From NCBI GenBank assembly GCA_002450155.1, contig DJYO01000031.1:118662-182661 (forward strand): a stretch of 64,000 nt of DNA. Direction: 5' to 3'. This DNA comes from Mageeibacillus sp. UBA6976. GTDB taxonomy: Bacteria; Bacillota; Clostridia; Saccharofermentanales; Saccharofermentanaceae. Position numbers and translations under genes: made by a program. This document shows positions 52,401 to 59,613 of this stretch, one piece after another. Below the pieces are notes generated by a model. It saw only the letters and a program-made list of their open reading frames with translations, was not told where the DNA came from and did no database searches. Positions within the stretch are counted from its first letter, which is position 1. Every line of letters begins with the position of its first letter.

Positions 52401-53689
52401 AAAATGTTTACTTTGAAGATCTTCTGTACTTCAGAGAGATCTTCTCCGGATGTCACGGCTTTACTACACTTGATCTTACCGGTATCCATATGCCGGCGGC
52501 TTGTAAGGAAATCAAGCAGTTCCTGACAAATGACAGTGTCGACACATTGATCTTAAATGATGCCGTTCTTGAACTTGATTCGCTCAAGGAACAGTTCAAG
52601 GGTAATGGCCAGCTTGTTGTATTTGAAATGTCTAATGCAACACTCAGCAATTGCACTTCAGTTCAGGGTATGTTCATGAACTGTTCTAAACTGAAGAGTG
52701 TTGTTATTGATGGTACGGATCTTAGTGCCTGCGGAACTGCTGAGAGTATGTTCCAGGGAAGCACGGTTCTTGAATCTGTTTCGATCACCAATACTAATCT
52801 TCAGGCGTGTACATCTCTTTCAAGCATGTTCAAGACTTCAGGCATCAAGTCGGTCGTTATTGAAGATAATAATCTGTCTCTTTGTGGTACGTGTGATTCA
52901 ATGTTTGAGTCCTGCAAGAAACTTGAATCCATATCCATGAATAACTTCAAGACACCTGTCTGCACGAATATGAATAATATGTTCAGGGAATGCAATAGTG
53001 TCAGGGGTGATATTGTGTTATCAGGTTGGGATACACATAGTGTTGCCACAATGGAATACATGTTCTACGACTTTGGAACCAACATGAGCAATAACAGAAC
53101 AACTACTGAAAACGTGACACTTGATATCAGAAGTTTCAGTTTTGACAGTGTCACCAGCTGTAAAGAAATGTTCTGTGTAAACGGCAAGAGCGAGAATGGC
53201 TTGAGGTTTATTAAAGATTACTTAACCCTTGTTATCCTGCCTGAATCAGCAAATGCGGTAAACTTAACCACAATGTATAGAATGTTCAGTTTCAGGCTCA
53301 ACTTAGAGGAGATCAGGAACATGGGCGGTTTCATAACCAGCAATAAGCTGATCAATACAACATCAACATTTGCTAATTGCCGTTCGATCACGACCATTGA
53401 TATCTCTTCGATGGATCTGAGTGGCGTCAAGGAGTCAAAATGGATGTTCAATACTAATGCTAATACTGTGAATGTACTCACAACTATCTATGTATCTGAT
53501 GATCCGGCTCATGCTTTTGATCCAAGTATTCTTTCTTCAGGTAATTCTTCAAACATGTTTGAGAACAGTAATAGTCTTGTTGGCGGAAACGGCACGGTTT
53601 ACGACCCCTCAAAACTGGATCGTACATATGCAAGGATCGATGGACTGAATGAATTGCCCGGATACTTCAGCGTTAAACCCGCTGCATAA
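49466..53689 (+). CDS. Giant prepilin with BspA-type (DUF285) repeats
   Basis: A 1407-aa protein. The leader MDKDLRMIFNRARSRKG is a prepilin leader (Lys16-Gly17), with the cut before VTLVELVVCMAL and Glu22 as the mature Glu5. Residues about 40-290 form a PilW/PilJ-like minor pilin domain; about 290-440 are linker and beta domains. Residues about 445-1350 hold roughly 34 units of the DUF285 repeat (MFxxCxxLxxLDL, for example MFSGCSNLERVKI and MFMNCSKLKSVVI). The C-terminus ends PGYFSVKPAA with no LPxTG or membrane span, so the pilin helix is the only anchor. The best reading is a pilus-tip adhesin. It overlaps the PilV-like gene by 8 bases; a prepilin peptidase follows 30 bases later. Confidence 0.9.
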   Translation: MDKDLRMIFNRARSRKGVTLVELVVCMALTSIFAIVCIGLINPIERMYSYSQDTGRAQLLADSIVDSLRQECENAMLDGETSVWIASRSDFGSLDDSVLIDEALNNKANEGDVLVFKRNAGFCEALYSCFPVTTQARDEIVNGEGGANRSVAALFDSEDSVKRGIVHLGYYKSAYQDDYPVPSERYDYTNPIPAATYSDFTVALTFRNMEYAESATGSKIPAFVVCDIYIFKGEYSDVKADCVYSRSTALCFTVNGSGQGVPSSDGYILPSGELEPDKVMIKVVFSKGEDEANPPPIPSFDDAHPFLAALYLNGVRGQVVPIVPNASTREGIYTFDDVDPSDIDSSNPVWVVDHYDGYSLESIRIDGTTVVVTYVPVEGKLLLGNDFNNKIKNKNDITNIIFGKKDDYIEGLLGVTSVVVSIKDSGEVYNMYIKDGTAYILSESGHFNANTSCSKMFTGLNNLQHIKGLERINFCYTTDMTSMFENCYSLEDADFGESSFPRVETMEKMFKHCHKLKRFEMLHRITASTENLHETFYACHELEYVNFEGADLSGVTNMMDMCKECTSILELDLTVCSRTPTNPINMQSIVRMCPSLTTFRAHNMTWSSMRQTFDGCTNLTTLDLENIDISQIDYLISTFNGCSSLKWINFGVFVRNENGILDLSHVTDAEKMFNGCTSLVEINGFTDVDFSSLKKIDNMFSGCSSLHDLDISGMKLPKVTSMSPMFNSISLVNLNASGVELTGITSFDSLFKNKTTLVTVDLSDVKTGRENMSTQYMFSGCSNLERVKISSMSGFKSSNAREMFSGCKKLEHLEVNGLIGNECTSMYRMFYNCAKLQSISFGVCDVSKVTSMKEMCSGCTSLVSLDMSECKQDKSIAVDMSMIAKGCTSLETFMAENLALSNLSQAFYNCQNLSNLSLSQIDASACTNLSQAFYNCYDLTSFDFESVFTKSGDKVDLKQVTTIAQMFQNCTSLSNIGMKNVYFEDLLYFREIFSGCHGFTTLDLTGIHMPAACKEIKQFLTNDSVDTLILNDAVLELDSLKEQFKGNGQLVVFEMSNATLSNCTSVQGMFMNCSKLKSVVIDGTDLSACGTAESMFQGSTVLESVSITNTNLQACTSLSSMFKTSGIKSVVIEDNNLSLCGTCDSMFESCKKLESISMNNFKTPVCTNMNNMFRECNSVRGDIVLSGWDTHSVATMEYMFYDFGTNMSNNRTTTENVTLDIRSFSFDSVTSCKEMFCVNGKSENGLRFIKDYLTLVILPESANAVNLTTMYRMFSFRLNLEEIRNMGGFITSNKLINTTSTFANCRSITTIDISSMDLSGVKESKWMFNTNANTVNVLTTIYVSDDPAHAFDPSILSSGNSSNMFENSNSLVGGNGTVYDPSKLDRTYARIDGLNELPGYFSVKPAA

Positions 53690-53719
53690 GAAACAGGACT
53701 TCACGGAGGCTAATTCTTA

Positions 53720-54526
53720 ATGATCTTATCTTTCAACCTTTACGATAATATGTTCATCGCCGTATACGCGATCGTGATGGCATTTATCTTTGGAGCCATA
53801 TTTGCCAGTTTTATAACATGTGCAGCCTGGAGAATGGTCAGGGGAGAGGATTGGATACATGGACACAGCCACTGTGATACATGCGGACATGAACTGTCTA
53901 CGATGGATCTGTTTCCGATAATCTCATATATTGCTCTTAAGGGTAAGTGCAGATATTGCGGTTCCAAGGTTCCTGCCAGAGATCTTATATTTGAGATAGC
54001 TTTAGGATTAGTCTTTGCGGGGACTATTGCAATACATGGTTATATAGATCCTTTTGTAATAGAACTCTTTGTACTTGAGGTGATTTTCTTGGGCCTCTCC
54101 CTTGCTGAAATCGATTCGGGGAAGCTGCAGTCAGGTTTCCTTCTGGGTCTTCTGGTCACATGGATCCTTTTCGCCGGATTTATGGATGACGTCAAACACT
54201 ATTGTCTTGAGGGCGTAGCGGCTGCTTTGGCTATATCAGCGATAATGTATTGTGTATCAAAGCTAATGTCATCAGCAAAGAAGCAGAAGGTTGATATCGA
54301 TATAAGACTCTTTGCCATCTGCATGCTCTATACGGGCCTTGATGTGGGCGTTGTGGCACTTGTTACAGCTTGCATTGCCGGGGTATTGATCATGCTCATA
54401 TCCCGTAAGAAATCGTTTGCTCTGTCGCCTCTTATGGGAATAGGGACTGTCTTTGCATTGCTATTTGGCAATCTCATTGTCCAGAGTCTGTTTACGGCAC
54501 TGGGGATAACTTCCGGGCTCATGTAA
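53720..54526 (+). CDS. pilD: Second prepilin peptidase, with N-terminal Cys domain
   Basis: A 268-aa bifunctional-type enzyme. The N-terminal DiS_P_DiS methyltransferase region carries CDTCGHEL and CRYCGSKVPARDL (about 52-95), then eight spans. The first catalytic Asp is in LAEIDSGKLQSG (about 130-141). The second motif, usually GxGDxKL, reads VDIDIRLFA (about 194-202), keeping an Asp but losing the glycines. The two peptidases of this locus may thus divide the work, this one methylating and the one at 44258 cutting. SD GGAGG at 10 bases. Its stop overlaps the next ATG (TAATG). Confidence 0.88.
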   Translation: MILSFNLYDNMFIAVYAIVMAFIFGAIFASFITCAAWRMVRGEDWIHGHSHCDTCGHELSTMDLFPIISYIALKGKCRYCGSKVPARDLIFEIALGLVFAGTIAIHGYIDPFVIELFVLEVIFLGLSLAEIDSGKLQSGFLLGLLVTWILFAGFMDDVKHYCLEGVAAALAISAIMYCVSKLMSSAKKQKVDIDIRLFAICMLYTGLDVGVVALVTACIAGVLIMLISRKKSFALSPLMGIGTVFALLFGNLIVQSLFTALGITSGLM

Positions 54527-55404
54527 TGACTATTTCAGAAGCTAAGCACATTGTCTGGGATTTCGAAGAGCTGGTAACTCCGAACGAAGACGATATTTTC
54601 ATGTATACAGAGGCTTTGAGCTTCTTAATTAAAGAGACCAAGGATCCCCGATATATGATGGAGCTTGGCGGCTACTACTATGGCAAGAAGATATTCGACC
54701 TTGCTGAGAAGTACTATCTGCTGGCTGATGAATACGATTATGAGGAGGCTGCGGCTTGCCTGGGATATATCTACTACTACGGCAGGACCGGAAGCCCGGA
54801 TTACAAAAAAGCCTTTGAGTGCTTCTCCAAATCTGCGAAGCTTGGCAATATTCAATCTTATTACAAAGTTGCAGATATGTATAAGAACGGTTATTACGTT
54901 GAGAAGGATTACGAGAAGTATATAGGCATGATCGAGAAACTCTGGCTTATGCTCGGAGGTGACAGATCAAACCACTATCTTGTTCCGGAGGTCGGCACAA
55001 GACTTGCAGCCATACGTGGTAAGCAGGGCAGGACTGAAGATGCTGTAAGGCTCTATCAGAAGGCAAGAAAGTCATTGGAGGGAAGGCTCAAGAGAAGCAG
55101 CTTCTTTGGCAATTTCTCCATAATGAAGATGCTCATCGAGGACTACTACAGATATGCTCAGCCGGATATGGATAATATCGGTCTGTACGATATGTACTAC
55201 CTGCTTAAAGAGCCTTCCAAATGGGAGTTTAAATATCTTGGTAAGGTGCATAATATAGAGTCTGTCATATCAGGCTCTGAGATCAATGTCTGTTTCGACG
55301 GCAAGTGGTTTAGAGATATAAATGAGTTCATTATGAATGCAGCGATCAAGGATGCACCGCTGGCTCAGATCGTTACCAATCTGAAGGATTTTAGGAGGGC
55401 ATAA
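54526..55404 (+). CDS. Sel1-like repeat protein
   Basis: A 292-aa soluble protein. Residues about 38-135 form Sel1/TPR-like units (YMMELGGYYYGKKIFDLAEKYY, AAACLGYIYYYGRTGSPDYKKAFECF, SYYKVADMYKNGYYVEKDYEKY; each shown at repeat phase). The rest is helical with a final beta part (SVISGSEINVCFDGKWFRDINEF). Sel1 proteins serve as scaffolds. The gene starts on the stop codon of the prepilin peptidase and is followed 3 bases later by the J-domain-like gene, so it belongs to the same transcript as the pilus genes. Confidence 0.8.
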   Translation: MTISEAKHIVWDFEELVTPNEDDIFMYTEALSFLIKETKDPRYMMELGGYYYGKKIFDLAEKYYLLADEYDYEEAAACLGYIYYYGRTGSPDYKKAFECFSKSAKLGNIQSYYKVADMYKNGYYVEKDYEKYIGMIEKLWLMLGGDRSNHYLVPEVGTRLAAIRGKQGRTEDAVRLYQKARKSLEGRLKRSSFFGNFSIMKMLIEDYYRYAQPDMDNIGLYDMYYLLKEPSKWEFKYLGKVHNIESVISGSEINVCFDGKWFRDINEFIMNAAIKDAPLAQIVTNLKDFRRA

Positions 55405-55407
55405 CAC

Positions 55408-56160
55408 ATGAATCTTGAAGAGTATTCTGAGCTCCTGCTTGAGAGGGATAAACTCGAGAAAGAAGCTGAGCAGTGGCGTATCGAGTATTTAAGGCATTTC
55501 GGAGATCTTGAAGAGGAACTCCTGAATCTCAGGATGTCCTGTATTAAATACAAGAAGCTTATCGCATTTTGCCAGCAACAGGTAAATTACGGCAGGGATA
55601 CTGATGTATCGCAGCTGATGGATTATATCCAGATCGAGCTCATGCCATTGAGACAGAAGATCTTAGAGATCCGGAATGCAAAGAATATTGAGCTTCATCC
55701 TCTGTCTCAATACGAGGTCAAAGAGATCAAGAGAATATACAGATTTATCGCAAAACGGCTACACCCTGACATCAATCCACAGCTGTTTGGGATCAATGAA
55801 GTACAGGAACTTTGGCACGATACTCTTAAAGCCTATAAGGCAAACGATTATACACGTTTAACTGAACTTGAAGTGATCGCGACATCAGTTATAGAGAAGT
55901 ACTGCGATGAGACAGTAGCTGTAGTGATAGGTGACATAGACGAGAAGATCGAGAAGGTGAAAGAGCAGTGTGAGGAGATAAGGACGTCAGAGCCTTATAC
56001 CTTCAAGTATTTCTTCGACGATCCTGATGCTGTTAGAGCTAAGAACGAAGAATACGCCTCGGCTATCGAAGAATATAAGGTCTACGAGAATGACCTCAAG
56101 AAAATCTTTGAAGGTTATGGTGTAGAACTTGAAGACGATCAGGGGGATACAGATGAGTAA
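55408..56160 (+). CDS. Coiled-coil protein with degenerate J-domain-like HPD motif
   Basis: A 250-aa acidic protein. Coiled coils occupy about 1-75 and 165-240. Between them, EIKRIYRFIAKRLHPDINP places an HPD tripeptide (119-121) in the position of a J-domain loop, followed by a helix ELWHDTLKAYKANDY. The order, helix, HPD, helix, is that of DnaJ-type domains that stimulate Hsp70. It sits between the Sel1 and HIRAN genes; the next gene starts inside its 3' end (8-base overlap). The trio has no described role that I know of. Confidence 0.72.
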   Translation: MNLEEYSELLLERDKLEKEAEQWRIEYLRHFGDLEEELLNLRMSCIKYKKLIAFCQQQVNYGRDTDVSQLMDYIQIELMPLRQKILEIRNAKNIELHPLSQYEVKEIKRIYRFIAKRLHPDINPQLFGINEVQELWHDTLKAYKANDYTRLTELEVIATSVIEKYCDETVAVVIGDIDEKIEKVKEQCEEIRTSEPYTFKYFFDDPDAVRAKNEEYASAIEEYKVYENDLKKIFEGYGVELEDDQGDTDE

Positions 56161-56554
56161 TGAATTAACCAATATAGATAAGAGCAAGTCTTCTATCGCG
56201 GAGACGATAATCAAGGATGGGATCACAGATCTCATAAAGCCGATGGTCAAAGAGATATTTCTGTTCGATACCTTCATTGCAGGTACGACATATGTTGATG
56301 CAGAAGTAATAAACAGCCTCAAGCCCGGGGATGCTCTGATCCTTCAAAGAGAGCAGGACAACAAGTTTGACGACAGGGCAGTCCTGGTCCTGGATTCTTC
56401 AAAACGCAAGGCGGGATATATACCGGAGAAAGACAATGCCATATTCTCCAGGCTTATGGATGCAGGCAAGCTCCTTACTGCCAAAATCAATAACATAGAG
56501 AAGAAAGGTGATTTCTCCAAGATCAAGATAGATATATATCTGACGGATTTCTAA
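56153..56554 (+). CDS. HIRAN-domain protein
   Basis: A 133-aa protein whose C-terminal 100 residues are a HIRAN domain: DTFIAGTTYVDAEVINSL, GDALILQREQDNKFDDRAVLVL and AGYIPEKDNAIFSRLMDAGK. In larger proteins this domain binds the 3' ends of DNA; as a stand-alone bacterial protein its role is open. ATG 56153 is inside the previous gene, so translation is coupled. It is the last gene before the tRNA promoter, and no terminator is evident. Confidence 0.85.
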   Translation: MSNELTNIDKSKSSIAETIIKDGITDLIKPMVKEIFLFDTFIAGTTYVDAEVINSLKPGDALILQREQDNKFDDRAVLVLDSSKRKAGYIPEKDNAIFSRLMDAGKLLTAKINNIEKKGDFSKIKIDIYLTDF

Positions 56555-56558
56555 TGTT

Positions 56559-56586
56559 TTGACACAGGTTCCAATCTTGATATAAT
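56559..56586 (+). promoter_or_regulatory. tRNA-Ser promoter TTGACA-16-TATAAT
   Basis: Both hexamers are consensus (56559-56564 and 56581-56586). Transcription would start just before the truncated tRNA copy at 56598, not at the complete tRNA 211 bp further on. Confidence 0.8.
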
Positions 56587-56597
56587 TAACTAGCTAT

Positions 56598-56639
56598 GGA
56601 GATGTATCGAAGTGGTCATAACGGGGCGCACTCGAAATG
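56598..56639 (+). pseudogene. 5' half of tRNA-Ser(CGA), duplicated
   Basis: The 42 bases are identical to the first 42 of the complete tRNA at 56809 and stop just after the anticodon loop (TCGAAATG). The 3' half is missing. This is the structure left when an element integrates inside a tRNA gene and restores it with its own copy. Confidence 0.85.
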
Positions 56640-56808
56640 TGATTGTCAACTTTATGGTCTCAAGAACAAGATGCAATAATATAAGCACTTTGCGAGATTG
56701 TTGCGACACCGTTCTGATAAGATATCGCTCCAAAAACGCTCCATATCGCTCCGGTTGACGGAACGGATGGCGTTCAGTAATATGCGATTGTAGCTTGATT
56801 TTATGCAC

Positions 56809-56899
56809 GGAGATGTATCGAAGTGGTCATAACGGGGCGCACTCGAAATGCGTTGATCCCTAACGGGATCCGTGGGTTCGAATCCCACCATCTCCGCCA
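56809..56899 (+). tRNA. tRNA-Ser (CGA)
   Basis: A 91-nt class II tRNA with CCA encoded. Acceptor GGAGATG pairs with CATCTCC, the anticodon stem GCGCA/TGCGT encloses the loop CTCGAAA (anticodon CGA, codon UCG), a long variable arm (GATCCCTAACGGGATC) marks it as Ser, and the T-arm is GTGGGTTCGAATCCCAC. The natural promoter now lies 220 bp upstream, on the other side of the half-copy. Confidence 0.95.
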
Positions 56900-56900
56900 C

Positions 56901-56941
56901 AAATGCCTGTAAACACTGCGTTTGCGGGCATTTTTATTTTT
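56901..56941 (+). terminator. tRNA-Ser terminator
   Basis: AAATGCCTG pairs with CGGGCATTT (one G-U) with a partly paired inner region, followed by a T-rich tail. Confidence 0.8.
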
Positions 56942-56988
56942 CGAGAAATTGTTCCGTTAAAAATCTTATCGCTCCATAGGTTTGGGGT

Positions 56989-58227
56989 TCACGCGAGCTT
57001 TTTCTCATTTTTCAAATCCGCAGAATCCCCGTCTTTATTGGCTTCCCAGGGGCTTGAGAAGTCAGAATCGGGTAGTTCCAAATGTCGCTCCATAGCAAGG
57101 GACGATGTTATCTTGGCGGAGAAGTCAAGATGAGTATAGATGTTGGCCGTTGTATTGAAGTCACTGTGTCCCAGCCATTCTTGTACACTTTTAAGCGGGA
57201 CACCGCTTGCTACAAGCAGACTTGCGCAGCTGTGTCTCAGATCATGGAACCGGATCTTCTCGAGACCATGCTTTGCCAGGAACTTCGGGAACTGACAACT
57301 CAGATAGTCCGGTCTGATAAGATTTCCCATCTCATCAACGAATATATATCCGTCGTAATCGTAGTTATAACAATTACCGCAGATGCGCTTGTTATCTTCC
57401 TGAGCTTTCTTTACAGCCGCAAAGTACTCACGGAACTTTCCGACTAGAGGCAAAGTTCTGGAGCTTGCTTTAGTCTTACCTGAATCCTGACGGATGATCA
57501 TATTCTTTCCGTCCGTATTTGTTTCTACAATCGTATGTTTAACTGTCAAGGTGCAATTGTCAAAGTCTATGGCATCCCATTTGAGCCCTAAGACCTCTCC
57601 GCGCCTCAATCCATAGAAAGCTGCGGTAAGGACCGGAAGCTCGAATTTGGTGCCTCTGACAGCCTTAAAGACACATTCCAACTCTTCTCCGTTAAGAAAG
57701 TGATGTTCGTATGCATTCTTTCTCGGTCTGTCGACTCTGGCTGCCACATTGTCTTTTACGAGCCCTATCTTGTAGGCATACTTCAAAGCCTGGTGTATCA
57801 CGGCGTGTTCTCTTATTACAGAGTTTGGCTTAATACTCTTGAGCTCTTCAATATAGAATGCCTGTATATCTCCCGGCTTCAGATCTACAAGTGATTTGTG
57901 AGACTTTGCAAAATAAGGATTGATCTTCTTCTCAACAATGCTTTTATACGAAGCAAATGTTGTTGGCTTTATCCTTATCTTGACTATCTCAAGCCACTTG
58001 AGCATGTATTCCGTAAAAGGCATATCGGAATGCATTGCGTTTACGCATGTAGGTGTGAAGAACTCTGTGCGGAATCTCTGCAACATTTCTTCAGCCTTAC
58101 GATAGTTTCCAGATACAACCTTAAGTCCGGTAGAAAAGGTCTTGAAGTGCCTCTTGCCATCAGGGTCGTAATAGCTCAATACGGCATAGTAATATCCGTT
58201 TCTCTTTGTCAGGTGTCCTGCTACCAT
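56989..58227 (-). CDS. int: Tyrosine site-specific recombinase
   Basis: A 412-aa phage/ICE-type integrase: N-terminal AP2-like DNA-binding part (GYYYAVLSYYDPDGKRHFKTFSTG), SAM-like core-binding domain (about 70-165), and the catalytic domain with Arg (YGLRRGEVLGLKW), HDLRHSCASLL, GHSDFNTT and the nucleophile Tyr (ANIYTH). It is complete, unlike the integrase at 11.8 kb. It points toward the tRNA-Ser, 90 bases from its 3' end, and so probably recombines there. The excisionase-like gene lies upstream on the same strand. Confidence 0.95.
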   Translation of the reverse strand: MVAGHLTKRNGYYYAVLSYYDPDGKRHFKTFSTGLKVVSGNYRKAEEMLQRFRTEFFTPTCVNAMHSDMPFTEYMLKWLEIVKIRIKPTTFASYKSIVEKKINPYFAKSHKSLVDLKPGDIQAFYIEELKSIKPNSVIREHAVIHQALKYAYKIGLVKDNVAARVDRPRKNAYEHHFLNGEELECVFKAVRGTKFELPVLTAAFYGLRRGEVLGLKWDAIDFDNCTLTVKHTIVETNTDGKNMIIRQDSGKTKASSRTLPLVGKFREYFAAVKKAQEDNKRICGNCYNYDYDGYIFVDEMGNLIRPDYLSCQFPKFLAKHGLEKIRFHDLRHSCASLLVASGVPLKSVQEWLGHSDFNTTANIYTHLDFSAKITSSLAMERHLELPDSDFSSPWEANKDGDSADLKNEKKLA

Positions 58228-58263
58228 TATTTTTCCTCCTAGTAGTTGGCTTTAAGCAGAACA

Positions 58264-58331
58264 GCCCGTCCTTGAGAATTAGTATAAATGCATTCTAAAA
58301 AGAAATACAGAACAAAACTCTAAGGACGGGC
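58264..58331. repeat. Inverted repeat between excisionase-like gene and integrase
   Basis: GCCCGTCCTT (58264-58273) and AAGGACGGGC (58322-58331), 10 bp perfect, with a 48-base AT-rich loop. There is no T-run, so it may be a protein binding site and not a terminator. Confidence 0.6.
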
Positions 58332-58337
58332 CGACCT

Positions 58338-58571
58338 TCATGCGGCGTTAAGCATATACCCGATTACACTGACCTTCGGGATTCTGTAAGCATTCCCAAC
58401 CTTTACCGCATTAATGGAGCCGTTGCTGATCAGTTCATAGGCGAGTTGCCTGCTGATGTTAAGCATCTTCTGAAGCTGGAATACTGATACGATATCAGGA
58501 TAGTCCGTGAACATTACCTGATAACATAGAAGAAGGTTGTCTGCTTTGGGAGAAGTATCAAGGGATTTCAT
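58338..58571 (-). CDS. Excisionase-like helix-turn-helix protein
   Basis: A 77-aa protein with a MerR/excisionase-type helix-turn-helix (VFQLQKMLNISRQLAYELISNG) and a wing SINAVKVGNAYRIPK. This is the usual directionality factor or regulator beside a tyrosine integrase. ATG 58571 has GAGAGG 9 bases upstream; the upstream ATG at 58580 overlaps that site. It begins inside the end of the gene at 58905, so the two are co-translated. Confidence 0.8.
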   Translation of the reverse strand: MKSLDTSPKADNLLLCYQVMFTDYPDIVSVFQLQKMLNISRQLAYELISNGSINAVKVGNAYRIPKVSVIGYMLNAA

Positions 58572-58905
58572 AAGGCCCATCCTCCTCTCCGGGATCGTCT
58601 TTTACAGACTCCGCAGACTTTGGAAACACTCTTCCGTCATCGAGCCTCTCGTACTCAATCAGAACCGTATCACCCGGTTGCCGTTGACGGAATCCCAGAT
58701 CTTTTTGCCACCTATATACAGGGGCAATGATCTTTCTTCCGTCCGAGAAGGTCAAGAAGACTCTGAGCGTTCCAACTTTCCTCGCTTCAGCCATTAAATC
58801 AATAACGGCTTTATGGATACCCGGATCTCTATTGTATCCATAACAGCTTGTGTCGATGTTACGCTCCCGCATCTCATCGCATCCGATAACATTACTTTTA
58901 GACAT
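58558..58905 (-). CDS. Unrecognised 115-aa protein of the integrated element
   Basis: A soluble protein with a beta-rich core (TLRVFLTFSDGRKIIAPVY, then GDTVLIEYERLDDGRVF) and an acidic tail. AAGGAGG lies 9 bases before the ATG at 58905. The core looks like a small SH3- or OB-like fold, but no family is recognised. It is the first gene of the unit with the excisionase-like gene. Confidence 0.65.
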   Translation of the reverse strand: MSKSNVIGCDEMRERNIDTSCYGYNRDPGIHKAVIDLMAEARKVGTLRVFLTFSDGRKIIAPVYRWQKDLGFRQRQPGDTVLIEYERLDDGRVFPKSAESVKDDPGEEDGPYEIP

Positions 58906-59613
58906 ATTGCATGTCCTCCTTAAATGAAGATTTCATGCTGGGCTAAAAACTGACTAGAGCTCAGTCATGTAACGAGATCCCTGAAACGAATAAGCAGGGT
59001 TAATGCGATGCTAAGCGGTATAGGTTGTCAAAGGTCATGGGTTTGTTAACGCCTGTTCCTTGTTGTAAAAACAAGGATACTGTTCTTTTCCATCAGAGAT
59101 GGATCCTGCTTATATAATCCAATCGGAATACCGAATGAACTAACTTGATTAATGACTTACATTCTTAATTCCTCTTTGCTTTCTTACCTACGTTACTTAC
59201 TTTCTTCTTTAGCCTAGCTTTATATTAATTACTTAAATAATTAAGTGTCTGTCTGTTGAAGTGAACCGGTTTGGCAAATCGCTTCGTAATGGTCTAGCAA
59301 GCAACGTTTTTGTATATACAAAACTGGAAACTTGTCAGGGATGCCCTGAGACCCTTCTGTTGCACTCGGGAAGTGCTTCCTTCTGTTCGGTAGAACGGAA
59401 CAGGGGTTTAGGGGACTACCCCTAACATGCTATCTGCATTTGTGCGCACAAATGCGTTGCTTGCTGTTCCGTTCCGAGATTGATGGGAAGCAGTTCTTGC
59501 TTAATGATCAGGCAAATAAAGACGACTTATATAAACACAAAACCACATCTGTTTTTGCGGAACTTCAATTTGAGCCTTAAATAAGTTTGAACTGAAACCC
59601 GTCTTGTCGACAG
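58906..59613. other. Gene-poor region with many inverted repeats
   Basis: No convincing ORF. Perfect hairpins include TCCTTGTT/AACAAGGA (59057-59077), TTTTGTATATACAAAA (59308-59323), and the cluster at 59335-59474 listed separately. Such a region in an integrated element is a candidate for oriT, a replication origin or a structured RNA. Confidence 0.6.
59335..59474. repeat. Cluster of nested hairpins
   Basis: An 11-bp stem GAACGGAACAG (59393-59403) with CTGTTCCGTTC (59464-59474) encloses two more perfect hairpins: TTAGGGG-ACTA-CCCCTAA (59408-59425) and the 20-bp palindrome GCATTTGTGC/GCACAAATGC (59436-59455). Just left are CAGGG-ATG-CCCTG and GCACT-CGGGA-AGTGC. The whole could fold as a three-way junction. 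Confidence 0.75.

Noticed and set aside
56652..56900. A minus-strand frame of 82 codons across the tRNA-Ser.
   Set aside because: It is antisense to the tRNA (GFEPTDPVRD-type start), a well-known spurious product; no ribosome site.
59308..59474. CRISPR array.
   Set aside because: The repeats are single inverted pairs of different sequence, without regular spacing or spacers. No array was seen elsewhere in the window.
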